52,937 bases of DNA from assembly GCA_020061585.1 (NCBI GenBank), contig JAGUXX010000115.1:1-52937 (forward strand), in the 5' to 3' direction. Source of the stretch: Betaproteobacteria bacterium. Lineage in GTDB: Bacteria > Pseudomonadota > Gammaproteobacteria > Burkholderiales > Thiobacillaceae. Numbering within the stretch: the stretch's first letter is position 1; each line of letters begins with the position of its first letter. Below are positions 15,865 to 29,186 of the stretch, piece after piece. The translations under genes and the position numbers were made by a program. Under the pieces are notes generated by a model. It did no database searches. It was given only the letters and a program-made list of their open reading frames with translations, and was not told the DNA's origin.

Positions 15865-17187
15865 TCAGTTCCGCCCCATGCGGAATTCGGCTGAACGGCC
15901 ATGCGCCTGCAAACCCTCGCCATAGGCCAGCGCGGCGGCAATTTCGCCCAGCGTCTGAGCGCCGGCGGCGGAAACGTGGATCAGGCTGGAACGCTTCTGG
16001 AAGTCGTACACGCCAAGCGGCGACGAGAAGCGCGCGGTGCGCGAAGTCGGCAGCACATGGTTCGGGCCGGCGCAGTAATCGCCCAGGGCCTCGCAAGTGT
16101 TGCGGCCCATGAAGATGGCGCCGGCATGGCGAATCGCGGGCAGCAGCGCATCCGGGTCCGACACCGACAACTCCAGGTGTTCCGGCGCGATGATATTGGC
16201 AATCTCGGCGGCCTGATTCAGATCGCGGCAGAGGATCAGCCCGGCGCGATTGCTGATCGACGCGGCAATGACGTCCCGACGCGGCAGCGTCGGCAACAGT
16301 TTGTTGATGCTGGCCTGCACGGCATCCAGGTAGGCGGCATCCGGACAGATCAGAATGGACTGCGCCAGCTCGTCGTGCTCGGCCTGCGAAAACAGGTCCA
16401 TCGCAATCCAGTCGGGGTCGGTCTGCCCGTCGCAGATCACCAGTATCTCGGACGGTCCGGCAATCATGTCGATGCCGACGATGCCGAACACCCGACGTTT
16501 GGCTTCCGCCACATAGGCGTTGCCGGGACCGACGATCTTGTCGACCTGCGCAATCGTCTCGGTACCATAGGCCAGCGCCGCCACCGCCTGCGCGCCGCCG
16601 ATGGTGAACACCCGATCGACGCCGGCCACCGCGGCGGCGGCCAGTACCAGATCGTTGCGCACGCCATCGGGCGTCGGCACGACCATGATCAGTTCCTTGA
16701 CACCGGCCACCTTGGCCGGAATCGCGTTCATCAGCACCGACGACGGATACGCCGCCTTGCCGCCCGGCACATACAGGCCGACGCGATCGAGCGCGGTGAC
16801 CTGCTGGCCCAGCACGGTGCCGTCGGCCTCGGTATAAGTCCAGGACGCCTGGCGCTGTTTCTCGTGGTACACCCGCACCCGCTCGGCGGCCTGGCGCAAG
16901 GACTTTTCCAGCCGCAACGGCAGTTTGCCCAGCGCGGCGTGCAGATCGGCCTGACTCAGTTCCAGCGCGGCCATGTCCGGCGCATTCAGGCGATCGAAGC
17001 GCGCGGTATATTCCAGCACCGCCGCATCGCCGCGCGCGCGCACGCCGGCAAGAATCTCGGACACCGCGTGCTGTACCGCGCTGTCGGTTTCGTCGTTGAA
17101 GGCGAGCAACTCGGCCAGTTTGGCGCGGAAGTCGGCACTGGAGGCATCGAGGCGCTGAACGGAAATGCTGTCGGGAAGATCAGGCAT
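15865..17187 (-). CDS. hisD: histidinol dehydrogenase
   Basis: HisD oxidises histidinol to histidine in two NAD-dependent steps. The 440-residue protein has [77 protein letters not shown] (zinc ligands), and VDHVLPT-like [18 protein letters not shown] start at 17187; an ATG at 17202 is possible. It follows hisG after a 105-base GC-rich spacer with inverted repeats, the largest gap in this operon. Confidence 0.95.
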   Translation of the reverse strand: MPDLPDSISVQRLDASSADFRAKLAELLAFNDETDSAVQHAVSEILAGVRARGDAAVLEYTARFDRLNAPDMAALELSQADLHAALGKLPLRLEKSLRQAAERVRVYHEKQRQASWTYTEADGTVLGQQVTALDRVGLYVPGGKAAYPSSVLMNAIPAKVAGVKELIMVVPTPDGVRNDLVLAAAAVAGVDRVFTIGGAQAVAALAYGTETIAQVDKIVGPGNAYVAEAKRRVFGIVGIDMIAGPSEILVICDGQTDPDWIAMDLFSQAEHDELAQSILICPDAAYLDAVQASINKLLPTLPRRDVIAASISNRAGLILCRDLNQAAEIANIIAPEHLELSVSDPDALLPAIRHAGAIFMGRNTCEALGDYCAGPNHVLPTSRTARFSSPLGVYDFQKRSSLIHVSAAGAQTLGEIAAALAYGEGLQAHGRSAEFRMGRN

Positions 17188-17292
17188 GATCGAGGCAAGC
17201 AAGAAAACAGGAATGAAGCGTGAATTATAGCCGTGCCGCGGCGGATTGGCCGCCGGCTTTAGCGGCGGCTCCGGGCATTCCTTGTAGTGACC

Positions 17293-19437
<2,145 letters not shown>

Positions 19438-19457
19438 TTGAAATACCTGGAAAAAAA

Positions 19458-20213
19458 TCAGTGGCGGAGTTTATAGCCCGACTTCAACATCGACAAAGTA
19501 ATCCCGCCCAGCAGCAGCACGAACGGCGCCACCACCGCCATGCCGAACCAGGGATCGACATCGCTTTGGCCGAAGAAACCGTAACGGAAGCCGTCGATCA
19601 TGTAGAACACCGGGTTGAAGTGCGACACGCTTTGCCAGAACGGCGGCAAGGAATGGATCGAATAGAACACGCCGGATAAAAATGTCAGCGGCATGATGAT
19701 GAAGTTCTGCACCCCGGCGAGATGATCGAACTGATTCGCCCAGATGCCGGCGATGATGCCGATGCAGGCGAACACCGCGCCGGAAGCCAGCGCGAACGCC
19801 ACAATCCACAGCGGCTGGCGCATTTCGATGTCGGCGAAGAACAACCCCACCAACAGCACGCCGAACCCCACCGTGAAGCCGCGTATCAGCGCCGCGAACA
19901 GATACGCCAAAAAGAATTCCAGATACGACAGCGGCGGCAGCAGCACGAAAACGATGTTGCCGCTGATCTTGGACTGAATCAGCGATGACGAGGAGTTGGC
20001 GAAGGCGTTCTGCAACAGCGACATCATGATCAGTCCCGGCATCAGAAACGCGGTATAGGACACGCCGGGATAGACCTGCACATGATCCTCCAGCACGTGC
20101 GAGAAGATCAGCAGATACAACAAAGCCGTCAGCACCGGCGCGCCGACGGTCTGCACCAGCACCTTCCAGAAGCGCAGAATTTCCTTGTACAGCAGAGTGC
20201 GAAAGCCGCTCAT
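19458..20213 (-). CDS. ABC-2 type transporter permease (YadH-like)
   Basis: This 251-residue membrane protein has six predicted helices and the ABC-2 signature near the C-terminus (FSGVFYSIHSLPPFWQ-like, then FNPVFYMIDGFRYGFFG). I start at 20213 (MSGFRTLLYKEILRFWKV), just after the ATPase stop. The YadG/YadH pair is a presumed exporter whose substrate is unknown. It lies between ibaG and mlaB, as in other betaproteobacteria. Confidence 0.88.
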   Translation of the reverse strand: MSGFRTLLYKEILRFWKVLVQTVGAPVLTALLYLLIFSHVLEDHVQVYPGVSYTAFLMPGLIMMSLLQNAFANSSSSLIQSKISGNIVFVLLPPLSYLEFFLAYLFAALIRGFTVGFGVLLVGLFFADIEMRQPLWIVAFALASGAVFACIGIIAGIWANQFDHLAGVQNFIIMPLTFLSGVFYSIHSLPPFWQSVSHFNPVFYMIDGFRYGFFGQSDVDPWFGMAVVAPFVLLLGGITLSMLKSGYKLRH

Positions 20214-20223
20214 GACAGATTGC

Positions 20224-21129
<906 letters not shown>

Positions 21130-21141
21130 TGCAAGCGAATA

Positions 21142-21405
21142 TCAGACCAGGTCCGCTATGCCGTACAACACGGCCAGACTGGTCAGACTTTCCGGCACAT
21201 TGACGAATTTCAGCGGTTTTGCATCGGCACTGCGCCTAAGCGCCAGCAACAGGCTCAACGCCGACGAATCCATTTTGTCGACCCCGGACAGATCGAACAC
21301 CGTGGCGCCGGCGCTGATCGCCGCCTCGCCCTCGGCCAGCATGCGCGTCGCATTATCGAGGATCAGATCGCCCGCGATGATCGCGGCGCCGTCGGCAACC
21401 TGCAT
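21142..21405 (-). CDS. mlaB: STAS-domain protein MlaB
   Basis: This 87-residue STAS domain has the core FDLSGVDKMDSSALSLLLALRR, in which the central serine pair is conserved. MlaB binds the MlaF ATPase and is needed for assembly of the MlaFEDB complex. Its ATG shares a base with the mlaC stop, and it is the last gene of mlaFEDCB. Confidence 0.88.
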   Translation of the reverse strand: MQVADGAAIIAGDLILDNATRMLAEGEAAISAGATVFDLSGVDKMDSSALSLLLALRRSADAKPLKFVNVPESLTSLAVLYGIADLV

Positions 21406-22022
21406 TATTTGCTCCCGGCAGCCGGCTGATTGCGGCGCGACAACGCCGCCAACAAGCCTTCGATGCCGCCTTTGCGAACTTCGGAGTTGAATGAGTTGCG
21501 ATACACGGTAACCATGCTGACATTGTCGACCTGGACATCGTAGACCTTCCAGGCATCGCCCTTTTTCTCCATCCGATAGTTGATCGGAATCGGCGGCGCG
21601 CCCGGCTTGCTGACCTCGGTATTGACGGTAACATCGGTCGCCCCCGGCGCAATTCGCAGCGGTTTGAAAGCGATGTTGTAATCGGCGACGCTGCTCAACG
21701 AAGCCGAATAGGTCCTGACCAGCATGGTGCGAAACTCGTTGACCAGGCTTTCCTGCTGTTCCGGCGTTGCGCGGCTCCAGTTCCGCCCCACCGCGAGCTG
21801 GGTCATCTGGCGAAAATCGAAATTGGGCAGAATGATTTCTTCCACCAGATCAAGAATCTTCCGGGTATTGCCACTCTTGATGTCTTTGTCCTGCTTGACG
21901 ATGCGCAGAACCTCGTTGGTGGTATTCTTCGCCAGCACGTCCGGCGGCACGATATCCGCCGCCGCGCTGAAGGCATACAAGGCCATCAAGCCCGCCGCCA
22001 ATATCTGTTTCATAGCTATCAT
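21405..22022 (-). CDS. mlaC: periplasmic phospholipid-binding protein MlaC
   Basis: MlaC shuttles phospholipid between the outer and inner membranes. The 205-residue protein has a signal peptide (MKQILAAGLMALYAFSAAA), then the MlaC/Ttg2D fold: ILDLVEEIILPNFDFRQMTQLAVGRNW, FRTMLVRTYSASL, and YRMEKKGDAWKVYDVQVDNVSMV. I chose the ATG at 22022, with AGAGG at suitable distance; an ATG three codons later would leave a normal signal peptide too. Confidence 0.92.
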   Translation of the reverse strand: MIAMKQILAAGLMALYAFSAAADIVPPDVLAKNTTNEVLRIVKQDKDIKSGNTRKILDLVEEIILPNFDFRQMTQLAVGRNWSRATPEQQESLVNEFRTMLVRTYSASLSSVADYNIAFKPLRIAPGATDVTVNTEVSKPGAPPIPINYRMEKKGDAWKVYDVQVDNVSMVTVYRNSFNSEVRKGGIEGLLAALSRRNQPAAGSK

Positions 22023-22064
22023 CTTCAGTACCTCTCTCGTAAATTACTTTACCTGGCCGCCAGC

Positions 22065-22541
22065 TTATTGCTGCGCTTCATCTCCGGCCCCATCACTCTT
22101 GTTGTAGAGAAACTGGCCGATCAGATTTTCCAGGACGACCGCGCCCTGCGTGATTTTCAATGCATCGCCGCTGACCAGCATGGTTTCATCACCACCCGCG
22201 TCGAGCGAGATATATTGCTCGCCCAGCAAACCGGAAGTCATGATTGCGGCGCTGGTATCCTTTGGAAAGGGATAACGCGCACTGAGCGAAAGGGTTACAG
22301 ACGCTTCGTAGTTAATGGGGTCGAATGTGATATCCGCAACCCGCCCGACCACCACGCCGGCGCTTTTTACCGGCGCGCGCGGCTTCAAGCCGCCGATATT
22401 GTCGAAAGACGCCTTGACGGCATAAGTCTCGCTGCTGTCGTAACTGCCGAGATTGCCGACCTTCAACGCCAGAAACAGCACCGCGACGATACCCGCCACG
22501 ACGAAAATACCTACCCAGAGATCAAGTGTTGCGCGCTGCAT
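22065..22541 (-). CDS. mlaD: MCE-domain lipid-binding protein MlaD
   Basis: This 158-residue protein has one N-terminal membrane anchor (LWVGIFVVAGIVAVLFLALKV) and an MCE domain (YAVKASFDNIGGLKPRAPVK to GLLGEQYISLDAG). Hexameric MlaD forms the periplasmic lipid channel of the complex. Short, as usual for MlaD. It lies three bases after mlaE. Confidence 0.94.
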   Translation of the reverse strand: MQRATLDLWVGIFVVAGIVAVLFLALKVGNLGSYDSSETYAVKASFDNIGGLKPRAPVKSAGVVVGRVADITFDPINYEASVTLSLSARYPFPKDTSAAIMTSGLLGEQYISLDAGGDETMLVSGDALKITQGAVVLENLIGQFLYNKSDGAGDEAQQ

Positions 22542-22544
22542 GGA

Positions 22545-23339
22545 TCAGACTCCACGGAACATGAATGCGGTCAGAACAAAATCCAGGCCGAGAATGGCCA
22601 GGGACGAAGTCACCACGGTACGGGTCGTGGCGCGCGAAACGCCTTCCGCCGTGGGCGGGGCATCATAGCCCTCGAACAATGCGATGATGGTGATGGCGAC
22701 GCCAAACACGACACTCTTGATGACGCCATTCAGAATGTCCTCCTTGAAATCGACCGCCGACTGCATCTGCGACCAGAACGCGCCTTCATCAACGCCGATC
22801 AGCACCACGCCGACCAGATAACCGCCCAGCACGCCCATCGCCGAAAACAACGCCGCCAGCAACGGCATGGAAATCACCCCCCCCCAGAATCGCGGCGCGA
22901 CCACTCTGGCGATCGGATCCACCGCCATCATCTCCATCGCCGCGATCTGCTCGGTGGCCTTCATCAGGCCGATTTCCGCGGTAATCGCCGAACCGGCCCG
23001 ACTGGCAAACAATAACGCCGCCACCACCGGCCCCAATTCGCGCACCAACGACAGCGCAACCAGCACCCCCAGCGATTCCTCCGCGCCATAGGTCTGCAAG
23101 GTCTCGTAGCCCTGCAATCCCAACACCATGCCGACAAACAGACCCGACACCAGGATGATGATCAACGACAGCACGCCAGAGGAAAAAATCTCGCGGATGA
23201 TCAGGTGAAAACGACGAAACCCGGTGCCGGAGTGCAACAAGATCTGCATGAAGAAGCGCGCCGCCACCCCCATGCGCCAGATTCGGTCTATTGTGCGACG
23301 ACCAATGCCGCGCACACTGTCAAGCAAGGTTTCGATCAT
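22545..23339 (-). CDS. mlaE: phospholipid ABC transporter permease MlaE
   Basis: This 264-residue permease has five to six hydrophobic segments and the MlaE motif [32 protein letters not shown], together with the basic N-terminal helix ([18 protein letters not shown]). It is the inner-membrane core of the Mla complex. It overlaps the mlaF stop by four bases. Confidence 0.95.
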   Translation of the reverse strand: MIETLLDSVRGIGRRTIDRIWRMGVAARFFMQILLHSGTGFRRFHLIIREIFSSGVLSLIIILVSGLFVGMVLGLQGYETLQTYGAEESLGVLVALSLVRELGPVVAALLFASRAGSAITAEIGLMKATEQIAAMEMMAVDPIARVVAPRFWGGVISMPLLAALFSAMGVLGGYLVGVVLIGVDEGAFWSQMQSAVDFKEDILNGVIKSVVFGVAITIIALFEGYDAPPTAEGVSRATTRTVVTSSLAILGLDFVLTAFMFRGV

Positions 23340-24136
23340 GCCGACAATCCCAGATCCAGCGCATATTCCGGCGCCGGGTAATGAAACGGCACCGGGCCAT
23401 TTTCCTCGCCATGCACGAACTGGTGCACGTAGGGCAAATCGGATGCCTTGATTTCGTCCGGCGTGCCTTGCGCAACGATCACGCCTTCGGAAACGAAATA
23501 AACATAGTCGACCATTTTGAGTGATTCCTGCACATCGTGAGTCACAACAATAGAAGTGATGCCCAAGGTATCGGTCAGACGACGGATCAGATTGCCGGTC
23601 ACCCCGAGGGAAATCGGATCCAGGCCGGCAAACGGTTCATCATAAAGAATCAGCATCGGATCCAGCGCGATCGAACGCGCCAGCGCCACACGCCGCGCCA
23701 TGCCGCCGGACAGTTCGGAAGGCATCATGGCATGCGCGCCGCGCAGGCCGACCGCGTTCAATTTCATGAACACCAGATCGCGGATCATCGCTTCGGGCAG
23801 ATCGGTATGTTCGCGCAACTGAAAAGCCACATTCTCGAACACCGAAATGTCGGTAAACAAGGCGCCAAACTGGAACAGCATGCCCATGCGCCGACGCAAG
23901 CGATACAAACCCGCCTGATCCAGCGCGCCCATTTCGACGCCATCCACTTTCAGACTGCCGCTGGTCGGCTTCAACGCACCGCCGATCAAACGCAGCAATG
24001 TCGTTTTCCCGCAGCCGGAATTGCCCATGATGGCGATCACCTGCCCCCGACGCGCAGTCAGGTTGACATCCTTGAGCACCAGACTTTGACCATAGGAAAA
24101 GGATAGATCGCGGATTTCGATGAGGTTTTCTGACAC
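23336..24136 (-). CDS. mlaF: phospholipid ABC transporter ATP-binding protein MlaF
   Basis: This 266-residue ATPase has Walker [11 protein letters not shown]-loop LFQFGALF, signature [14 protein letters not shown], Walker [14 protein letters not shown], and H-loop VVTHDVQES. It powers lipid transport by MlaE. It is the first gene of the minus-strand run that continues to tatC. The bases before it (24137-24184) show no clear promoter. Confidence 0.95.
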   Translation of the reverse strand: MSENLIEIRDLSFSYGQSLVLKDVNLTARRGQVIAIMGNSGCGKTTLLRLIGGALKPTSGSLKVDGVEMGALDQAGLYRLRRRMGMLFQFGALFTDISVFENVAFQLREHTDLPEAMIRDLVFMKLNAVGLRGAHAMMPSELSGGMARRVALARSIALDPMLILYDEPFAGLDPISLGVTGNLIRRLTDTLGITSIVVTHDVQESLKMVDYVYFVSEGVIVAQGTPDEIKASDLPYVHQFVHGEENGPVPFHYPAPEYALDLGLSA

Positions 24137-24184
24137 GGAAAGCGAGTTTTATTGTTTTGCGTGAGCGCATTCTAACAGGCCTAA

Positions 24185-24391
24185 GAGCCTGTCGGACTTT
24201 CCCCGCTTACCCCCCGGGACTTGGTCGTCGATAGCGAAAATCGACCCCAGCGAGGCCATTTTTTGCTGGATTCGCCGCCGCATGGTTGTTCCATGGGGCA
24301 AGAAGCCGGCGAAAAAGGATCCGCTGCGGTCGATTTCCTGCTTATACCCCCCAGGACTTTGCAGCCGACGATTCCAAAGTCCGACAGGCTC
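24185..24391. mobile_element. 207-bp MITE with 16-bp terminal inverted repeats
   Basis: The ends GAGCCTGTCGGACTTT (24185-24200) and AAAGTCCGACAGGCTC (24376-24391) are perfect inverted repeats. Inside are related blocks (CCCCGCTTACCCCCCGGGAC and CTGCTTATACCCCCCAGGAC). Reading frames cross the element but none resembles a transposase. It fills the space between mlaF and the DUF72-like gene, ending ten bases from that gene's stop. No target duplication was evident. Confidence 0.7.
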
Positions 24392-24401
24392 CCAGGAGCC
24401 G

Positions 24402-24866
24402 TCAACCCGCCAAGCCCATGACTTCCAGCAACGTGGCGACACGTTCCATCTGGCTCAAATCACCATCTCGACTGATGACGTATCGCGGCTTGATGCCGCT
24501 GCTACCCGACAAATACGCGGCGATTTCCTTGAGCGAGGAATCACGCGTGAACCAAAGTAGGCTGGCGTCATCCGGCCGCAGCATCACCGCCTTGTCCCGC
24601 AGTTCCGCGGGAAGGGGCTGATACGCATCCCCCTCCAGCAAAAAGCGAAACGCCGCATGGGTATCGGCATGCCACTGCCGCCACTGCTCGCGACCAGCTT
24701 GCCGCCAGATCGCCTGCTCCAGAAATGTGCAATGGTACTGGGTGTTGAAGAAGGTCAAGCGCCACTCTTCGGGCATGTCGGGCGGGTAGAACGCCTCGCT
24801 CCATTCCGGGTGAGACCAACCCAACGCGCCCAGACGGACGATTGCGCAGTCATTCGATGCGGTCAT
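24402..24866 (-). CDS. short DUF72 (YecE)-like protein
   Basis: This 154-residue soluble protein has IVRLGALGWSHPEWSEAFYP, which resembles the N-terminal GxxGWsyp.W...FYP block of the DUF72 TIM-barrel family, and later FFNTQYHCTFLEQAIWR. Full DUF72 proteins are about 240-300 residues, so this is a short variant. No activity is known. The MITE next to its 3' end has not broken the frame. It is transcribed away from the repeat-protein gene. Confidence 0.55.
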   Translation of the reverse strand: MTASNDCAIVRLGALGWSHPEWSEAFYPPDMPEEWRLTFFNTQYHCTFLEQAIWRQAGREQWRQWHADTHAAFRFLLEGDAYQPLPAELRDKAVMLRPDDASLLWFTRDSSLKEIAAYLSGSSGIKPRYVISRDGDLSQMERVATLLEVMGLAG

Positions 24867-24939
24867 TGTGGCATTTATGACAAAAGTGGCGAGATTGCAA
24901 CACTATGAGCTTCCTCATAGCCCGAAGGTATATTCCATT

Positions 24940-24968
24940 TTGCTTAAATACGAATAGCTCCATATTCT
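24940..24968 (+). promoter_or_regulatory. possible sigma-70 promoter of the repeat-protein gene
   Basis: TTGCTT (24940-24945) and TATTCT (24963-24968) are 17 bases apart. They lie about 60 bases before the start codon, in a locally AT-rich stretch of otherwise GC-rich DNA. The match is moderate. Confidence 0.35.
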
Positions 24969-25031
24969 GCATGACGTTGAGTCAGTTGTCTGTCTTATCC
25001 CGTTCCACCCACACCCCACAAGGAGATCGAT

Positions 25032-25832
25032 ATGAAAATGAAATCACTCGTTGCCGCCCTGCTGGTTTGCGCCGCTCCCGTCGCTTTCGCCCAGGAAGCC
25101 GCCAAGCAAGTTCCCCAGACCCCGGAAGACTGGCTGAACCGCATGACCGACATGACCCAGAACATGTCCGCCTACAAGGATCCGAAGGTTTTCGTGCCCT
25201 GGCTGAACGCCGTCACCGAACCCAGCTTCTACACCACCATGGGTCTGAACATGATGGATCCGGGTAACTGGCTGAACATGGCCAACTCCATGACTCAACC
25301 CGGCGCTTATTCCAATGTCGCCGCGTTTGCCGATCCGAATGTGTACACCAAGTGGCTGGCCGCATCCCTGGATCCCAACTTCTACACCGCGCTGCTGACC
25401 CAGTTGTCCGACCCGGGCAAACTGATGCGCTGGGCGATGTCCCCGCTGGACCCCAAGGTCATGGCCATGCTGTTGAAGACCATCGACCCGAACATGTATG
25501 TCAAGTGGATGATGTCCCCCCTCGACCCGCGCGCTCTGCAACTGATGATGGCGCCGGTCAACCCCAACCTGTACATGGGCTGGCTGGGCGCTTCGATGAA
25601 CCCCGGTTCTTACGGCGAAACCTGGAAAGGCTTCCTGAGCCCCACCGGCTATGCCGCACCCGCCGTCGCTCCGGCTGCCGCCGCGACGCCCTGGGTCGCT
25701 CCGACTGTCGCCAATCCGTTCGATCTGAACGCCTTGACCCAGATGTTCCAGTTCCCGGCCCCGGCTGCTGGTCAGCCTTATGGCTTCCCGTTCCCGGTTC
25801 CGGCTGCTCCGGCTGCCCCGGCTGCTCAGTAA
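25032..25832 (+). CDS. secreted protein with six Asp-Pro/aromatic repeats, unknown
   Basis: This 266-residue protein has a clean signal peptide (residues 1-20, cleavage AFA/QEA). Residues about 49-207 are six tandem units of about 25 residues of the form (D/N)P-x-x-Y-x-x-W-x(5)-P-x-x-Y-x(8), for example DPNVYTKWLAASLDPNFY. They are rich in methionine and tryptophan and almost free of cysteine. The C-terminal 60 residues are alanine/proline-rich (FPVPAAPAAPAAQ). A strong AAGGAGA precedes the ATG and a hairpin terminator follows, so it is a single-gene unit that may be highly expressed. I do not recognise the family. Confidence 0.8.
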   Translation: MKMKSLVAALLVCAAPVAFAQEAAKQVPQTPEDWLNRMTDMTQNMSAYKDPKVFVPWLNAVTEPSFYTTMGLNMMDPGNWLNMANSMTQPGAYSNVAAFADPNVYTKWLAASLDPNFYTALLTQLSDPGKLMRWAMSPLDPKVMAMLLKTIDPNMYVKWMMSPLDPRALQLMMAPVNPNLYMGWLGASMNPGSYGETWKGFLSPTGYAAPAVAPAAAATPWVAPTVANPFDLNALTQMFQFPAPAAGQPYGFPFPVPAAPAAPAAQ

Positions 25833-25848
25833 TCAGCCTTGCTGACTT

Positions 25849-25881
25849 GAAAAACGGCTGCCGAGGCAGCCGTTTTTTTTT
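25849..25881 (+). terminator. rho-independent terminator after the repeat-protein gene
   Basis: The stem CGGCTGC/GCAGCCG with loop CGAG is preceded by A5 and followed by nine T residues. It begins 17 bases after the stop codon. Confidence 0.9.
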
Positions 25882-25922
25882 GCCCGTACGATGTACTCGG
25901 GCGAAATCCTCACCAACACAAT

Positions 25923-27335
25923 TCACTCGCGCCGCCAAAGCGTTCCGTGCGGTCCATCCTCCAGAATCACTCCAACCGCCTTGAGCTCATCGCGGATCGC
26001 GTCGGAACGCTTGAAATCCCGGGCTTTGCGCGCGGCCAGGCGCGCTTCGATCATCGCTTCGATGCGACCCGCGTCATATCCATCGGCTGCGTCATCGGCG
26101 AGTCCGGCTTGCATGAATTGCTCCGGTTGGCGTTGCAGCAATCCCAGGATGCCCGCCAACGACTTGAGCAAAATCAGGGATGAGCGCGCCGCGCCAGGGT
26201 CGGTCACTCGCCAGCGATTCGCTTCGGCCGCCAGATCGAACAATACCGCCAAGGCTTCAGGGGTATTGAAATCGTCATCCATCGCCGCCTGAAAACGCGC
26301 GGCATAGGAATTGCTCCAATCCAGCTCGAGCGGCGCCGCGTCAAGGCCTCCCAGATCGACACCCCGCAACGCCGTGTAGAGCCGGGTCAGTGCCGCCTTT
26401 GCGTCGTCCAGATGCTGATCCGAATAGTTCAGCGGACTGCGGTAGTGCGCGCGCAGGATGAAAAACCTCACCACTTCGGCGTCGTACTTTTCCAGCACCT
26501 CGCGGATCGTGAAGAAGTTGCCCAGGCTCTTCGACATCTTTTCGTCATCGACGCGCACGAAGCCGTTGTGCAACCAGTAATTGACGAACTTGCAGTCATG
26601 CGCGCCCTCGGACTGGGCGATTTCATTCTCATGGTGCGGAAACTGCAAATCCTGACCGCCGCCGTGGATATCGAAATGCTTGCCGAGCAGATCGGCCCCC
26701 ATCGCGGAACATTCAATATGCCAGCCCGGTCGCCCCGCGCCCCAGGGTGAAGGCCAGGCTGGTTCGCCCGGCTTGGCGGCCTTCCAGAGCACGAAATCCA
26801 TCGGATCGCGCTTGTGCGGATCGACCTCGACGCGTTCACCGGCGCGCAAATCCTCCAGCGACTTGCCGGACAGATGGCCGTAATCGGCAAAGCTCTGCAC
26901 CGCATAGTAGACATCGCCATTCGTGGCGGCATAGGCGTGTCCGCGTTCGATCAGCGTCTGTATCATGTTCAGCATGTTGCCGACATATTCGGTGGCGCGC
27001 GGTTCGTGATCCGGCGGCAACACACCCAGCGCCGCGCTGTCTTCATGCATCGCCGTGATGAAACGCTCGGTCAGCGCGGTAAACGGTTCGCCATTGTCCC
27101 GCGCGCGCTTGATGATCTTGTCGTCGATGTCGGTGATGTTGCGCACGTAGGTGACCTGATAGCCGACGCCGCGCAACCAACGCGTCACCATGTCGAACAC
27201 CACCAGCACCCGCGCGTGTCCGAGATGGCAATAGTCGTACACGGTCATGCCGCAGACATACATGCGCACCTGACCGGGCGTGATCGGCTGGAAAACTTCC
27301 TTTTTGCGCGTCAGCGTATTGTGCAGCGTCAGCAT
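25923..27335 (-). CDS. cysS: cysteinyl-tRNA synthetase
   Basis: This 470-residue class I synthetase shows the HIGH-type motif [13 protein letters not shown], the zinc ligands around WHIECSAM and FPHHENE, and the KMSKS loop [16 protein letters not shown] start at 27335 ([15 protein letters not shown]), which overlaps the glnS stop, instead of a longer frame inside glnS. The glnS-cysS pair is probably co-transcribed. Confidence 0.96.
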   Translation of the reverse strand: MLTLHNTLTRKKEVFQPITPGQVRMYVCGMTVYDYCHLGHARVLVVFDMVTRWLRGVGYQVTYVRNITDIDDKIIKRARDNGEPFTALTERFITAMHEDSAALGVLPPDHEPRATEYVGNMLNMIQTLIERGHAYAATNGDVYYAVQSFADYGHLSGKSLEDLRAGERVEVDPHKRDPMDFVLWKAAKPGEPAWPSPWGAGRPGWHIECSAMGADLLGKHFDIHGGGQDLQFPHHENEIAQSEGAHDCKFVNYWLHNGFVRVDDEKMSKSLGNFFTIREVLEKYDAEVVRFFILRAHYRSPLNYSDQHLDDAKAALTRLYTALRGVDLGGLDAAPLELDWSNSYAARFQAAMDDDFNTPEALAVLFDLAAEANRWRVTDPGAARSSLILLKSLAGILGLLQRQPEQFMQAGLADDAADGYDAGRIEAMIEARLAARKARDFKRSDAIRDELKAVGVILEDGPHGTLWRRE

Positions 27336-29020
27336 CAGCCCTGCCCCTTGGCCCAAATGTCCTTCAGCCCCACGGCACGGTTGAAAACCAGCCTCTCTCC
27401 CGGCCGGTGGTCCACCCGGTCGGTGCAGAAATAGCCCAGCCGTTCGAACTGGTAGTGGGTCTCCGGCGCGGCGTTCGACACGCTGGCCTCGATCCAGCCT
27501 TGCACAACGCGCAGGGAGTCCGGATTGAGGAAATCGAGAAAATCCCGGTCCTTGTGGCCATCCGGTTCGGCATCGCTGAACAAACGCTCATACAAGCGCA
27601 CCTCCACCGGGCGGGCATGTTCAGCCGCAAGCCAATGGATGACGCCCTTGACCTTGCGCCCCTGCGGATTCTTGCCCAGCGTGTCGTGATCGATGCTGCA
27701 ACGCAACTCCAGCACGTTGCCCACCGCATCGGTGACCACTTCCTCGCACTTGATCACATAGGAATAACGCAGACGCACCTCGCCACCCGGCGACAGACGC
27801 TGCCATCCCGGCGGCGGCGTAGCGGAAAAATCGTCCTGTTCGACCCAGATTTCACGGCCGATCGGCACCTCGCGCTCGCCGAACTCCGGATGATTCGGGT
27901 GAAAACCGGCATTGCGCGCGCTGGTAACACCATCCTGGTAGTTCGTCAGCACCACCTTGAGCGGATTGACTACCGCCATCACGCGCGGCGCCTTGGCTTC
28001 CAGATCCTCGCGTATGCAGCCTTCCAGCACCGCCATGTCGATGACGTTTTCCGATTTCGAAATACCGATCCGTCGGGCGAATTCGCGAATACCGGCTGGC
28101 GTGTAGCCGCGCCGGCGCATCCCGTGGATGGTGGGCATGCGCGGATCGTCCCAGCCCGACACCAGGCCTTGAGTAACCAGTTGATTCAGCTTGCGCTTGC
28201 TGGTCACCGTGTAATGCAGTTCAAGCCGGGAGAACTCGATCTGCCGCGGATGCGAAGGGACCGGCAACTGGTCGAGCACCCAGTCATAAAGTGGCCGATG
28301 ATCTTCGAATTCCAGCGTGCATAAAGAATGGGTAATATTTTCCAACGCATCCGAAATACAGTGCGTGTAGTCATACATCGGATAGATCACCCAGGTATCG
28401 CCGGTGCGTATGTGATGCGCGCGTTTGATCCGATAGATCACCGGATCGCGCAGATTGATGTTCGGCGAGGCCATGTCGATCTTGAGCCGCAGCGTCCGGC
28501 TGCCGTCGGCGAATTCACCGGCCTTCATGCGCCGGAACAGATCCAGATTGTCCGCCGCCGAGCGGTCTCGGCAGGGGCTGTCCCGCCCGGGCTGGGTCAA
28601 CGTGCCGCGGTACTCGCGCATTGCCTCGGCCGTCAGGTCGTCGACATAGGCCAGGCCTTTTTCAATCAGGATTTCGGCATAGTCGTACAAGGCCTGGAAA
28701 TAATCCGAGGCCCAGCGCACCGGTCCGTTCCATTGAAACCCCAGCCAGCACACATCCTCCTGGATGGACAGCGCGTATTCCTCGCTCTCTTTCTCCGGAT
28801 TGGTGTCATCGAAGCGCAGATTGCAGACGCCCCGATAATCTTCCGCCAGGCCGAAATTCAGACAGATCGACTTGGCGTGACCGATATGCAGATAACCATT
28901 GGGTTCCGGCGGAAAGCGTGTGGCGATTCCGCTGTGCTTGCCGCTGTCGAGGTCGTTTTCAATGATGGAACGGATGAAGTGCTGCACCGGCGCGGTGGAT
29001 ACTGTGGCGTGGTCGTTCAT
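27335..29020 (-). CDS. glnS: glutaminyl-tRNA synthetase
   Basis: This 561-residue class I synthetase has [17 protein letters not shown] and [11 protein letters not shown] near the N-terminus, [11 protein letters not shown] as the KMSKS equivalent, and the two-barrel anticodon-binding region at the C-terminus. The presence of GlnRS means tRNA-Gln is charged directly. Its start faces the TPR gene with a divergent promoter region of about 170 bases. Confidence 0.96.
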   Translation of the reverse strand: MNDHATVSTAPVQHFIRSIIENDLDSGKHSGIATRFPPEPNGYLHIGHAKSICLNFGLAEDYRGVCNLRFDDTNPEKESEEYALSIQEDVCWLGFQWNGPVRWASDYFQALYDYAEILIEKGLAYVDDLTAEAMREYRGTLTQPGRDSPCRDRSAADNLDLFRRMKAGEFADGSRTLRLKIDMASPNINLRDPVIYRIKRAHHIRTGDTWVIYPMYDYTHCISDALENITHSLCTLEFEDHRPLYDWVLDQLPVPSHPRQIEFSRLELHYTVTSKRKLNQLVTQGLVSGWDDPRMPTIHGMRRRGYTPAGIREFARRIGISKSENVIDMAVLEGCIREDLEAKAPRVMAVVNPLKVVLTNYQDGVTSARNAGFHPNHPEFGEREVPIGREIWVEQDDFSATPPPGWQRLSPGGEVRLRYSYVIKCEEVVTDAVGNVLELRCSIDHDTLGKNPQGRKVKGVIHWLAAEHARPVEVRLYERLFSDAEPDGHKDRDFLDFLNPDSLRVVQGWIEASVSNAAPETHYQFERLGYFCTDRVDHRPGERLVFNRAVGLKDIWAKGQG

Positions 29021-29099
29021 GAGACGAATGAGTCAATCGGAACAGGATTTATCGGACTGCTTGTGTGGCAACAGACTGGGACGAGTGTCATCGACTACT

Positions 29100-29127
29100 T
29101 TGAGATGCGCCCGGCGGAGGCTAGAAT
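29100..29127 (+). promoter_or_regulatory. predicted sigma-70 promoter of the TPR/L,D-transpeptidase operon
   Basis: TTGAGA (29100-29105) and TAGAAT (29122-29127) are separated by 16 bases. The position fits either candidate start of the TPR gene (29151 or 29187). Confidence 0.45.
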
Positions 29128-29186
29128 TCGCGGGTCCCGGCATCACTGCCATGAACTACCGCAAAACGCCGAAAAGAATAGCACAC

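Noticed and set aside
24181-24405. Minus-strand frame inside the 24185-24391 element
   Set aside because: It is bounded by the inverted repeats and carries no transposase-like motif, so it looks like a chance frame.
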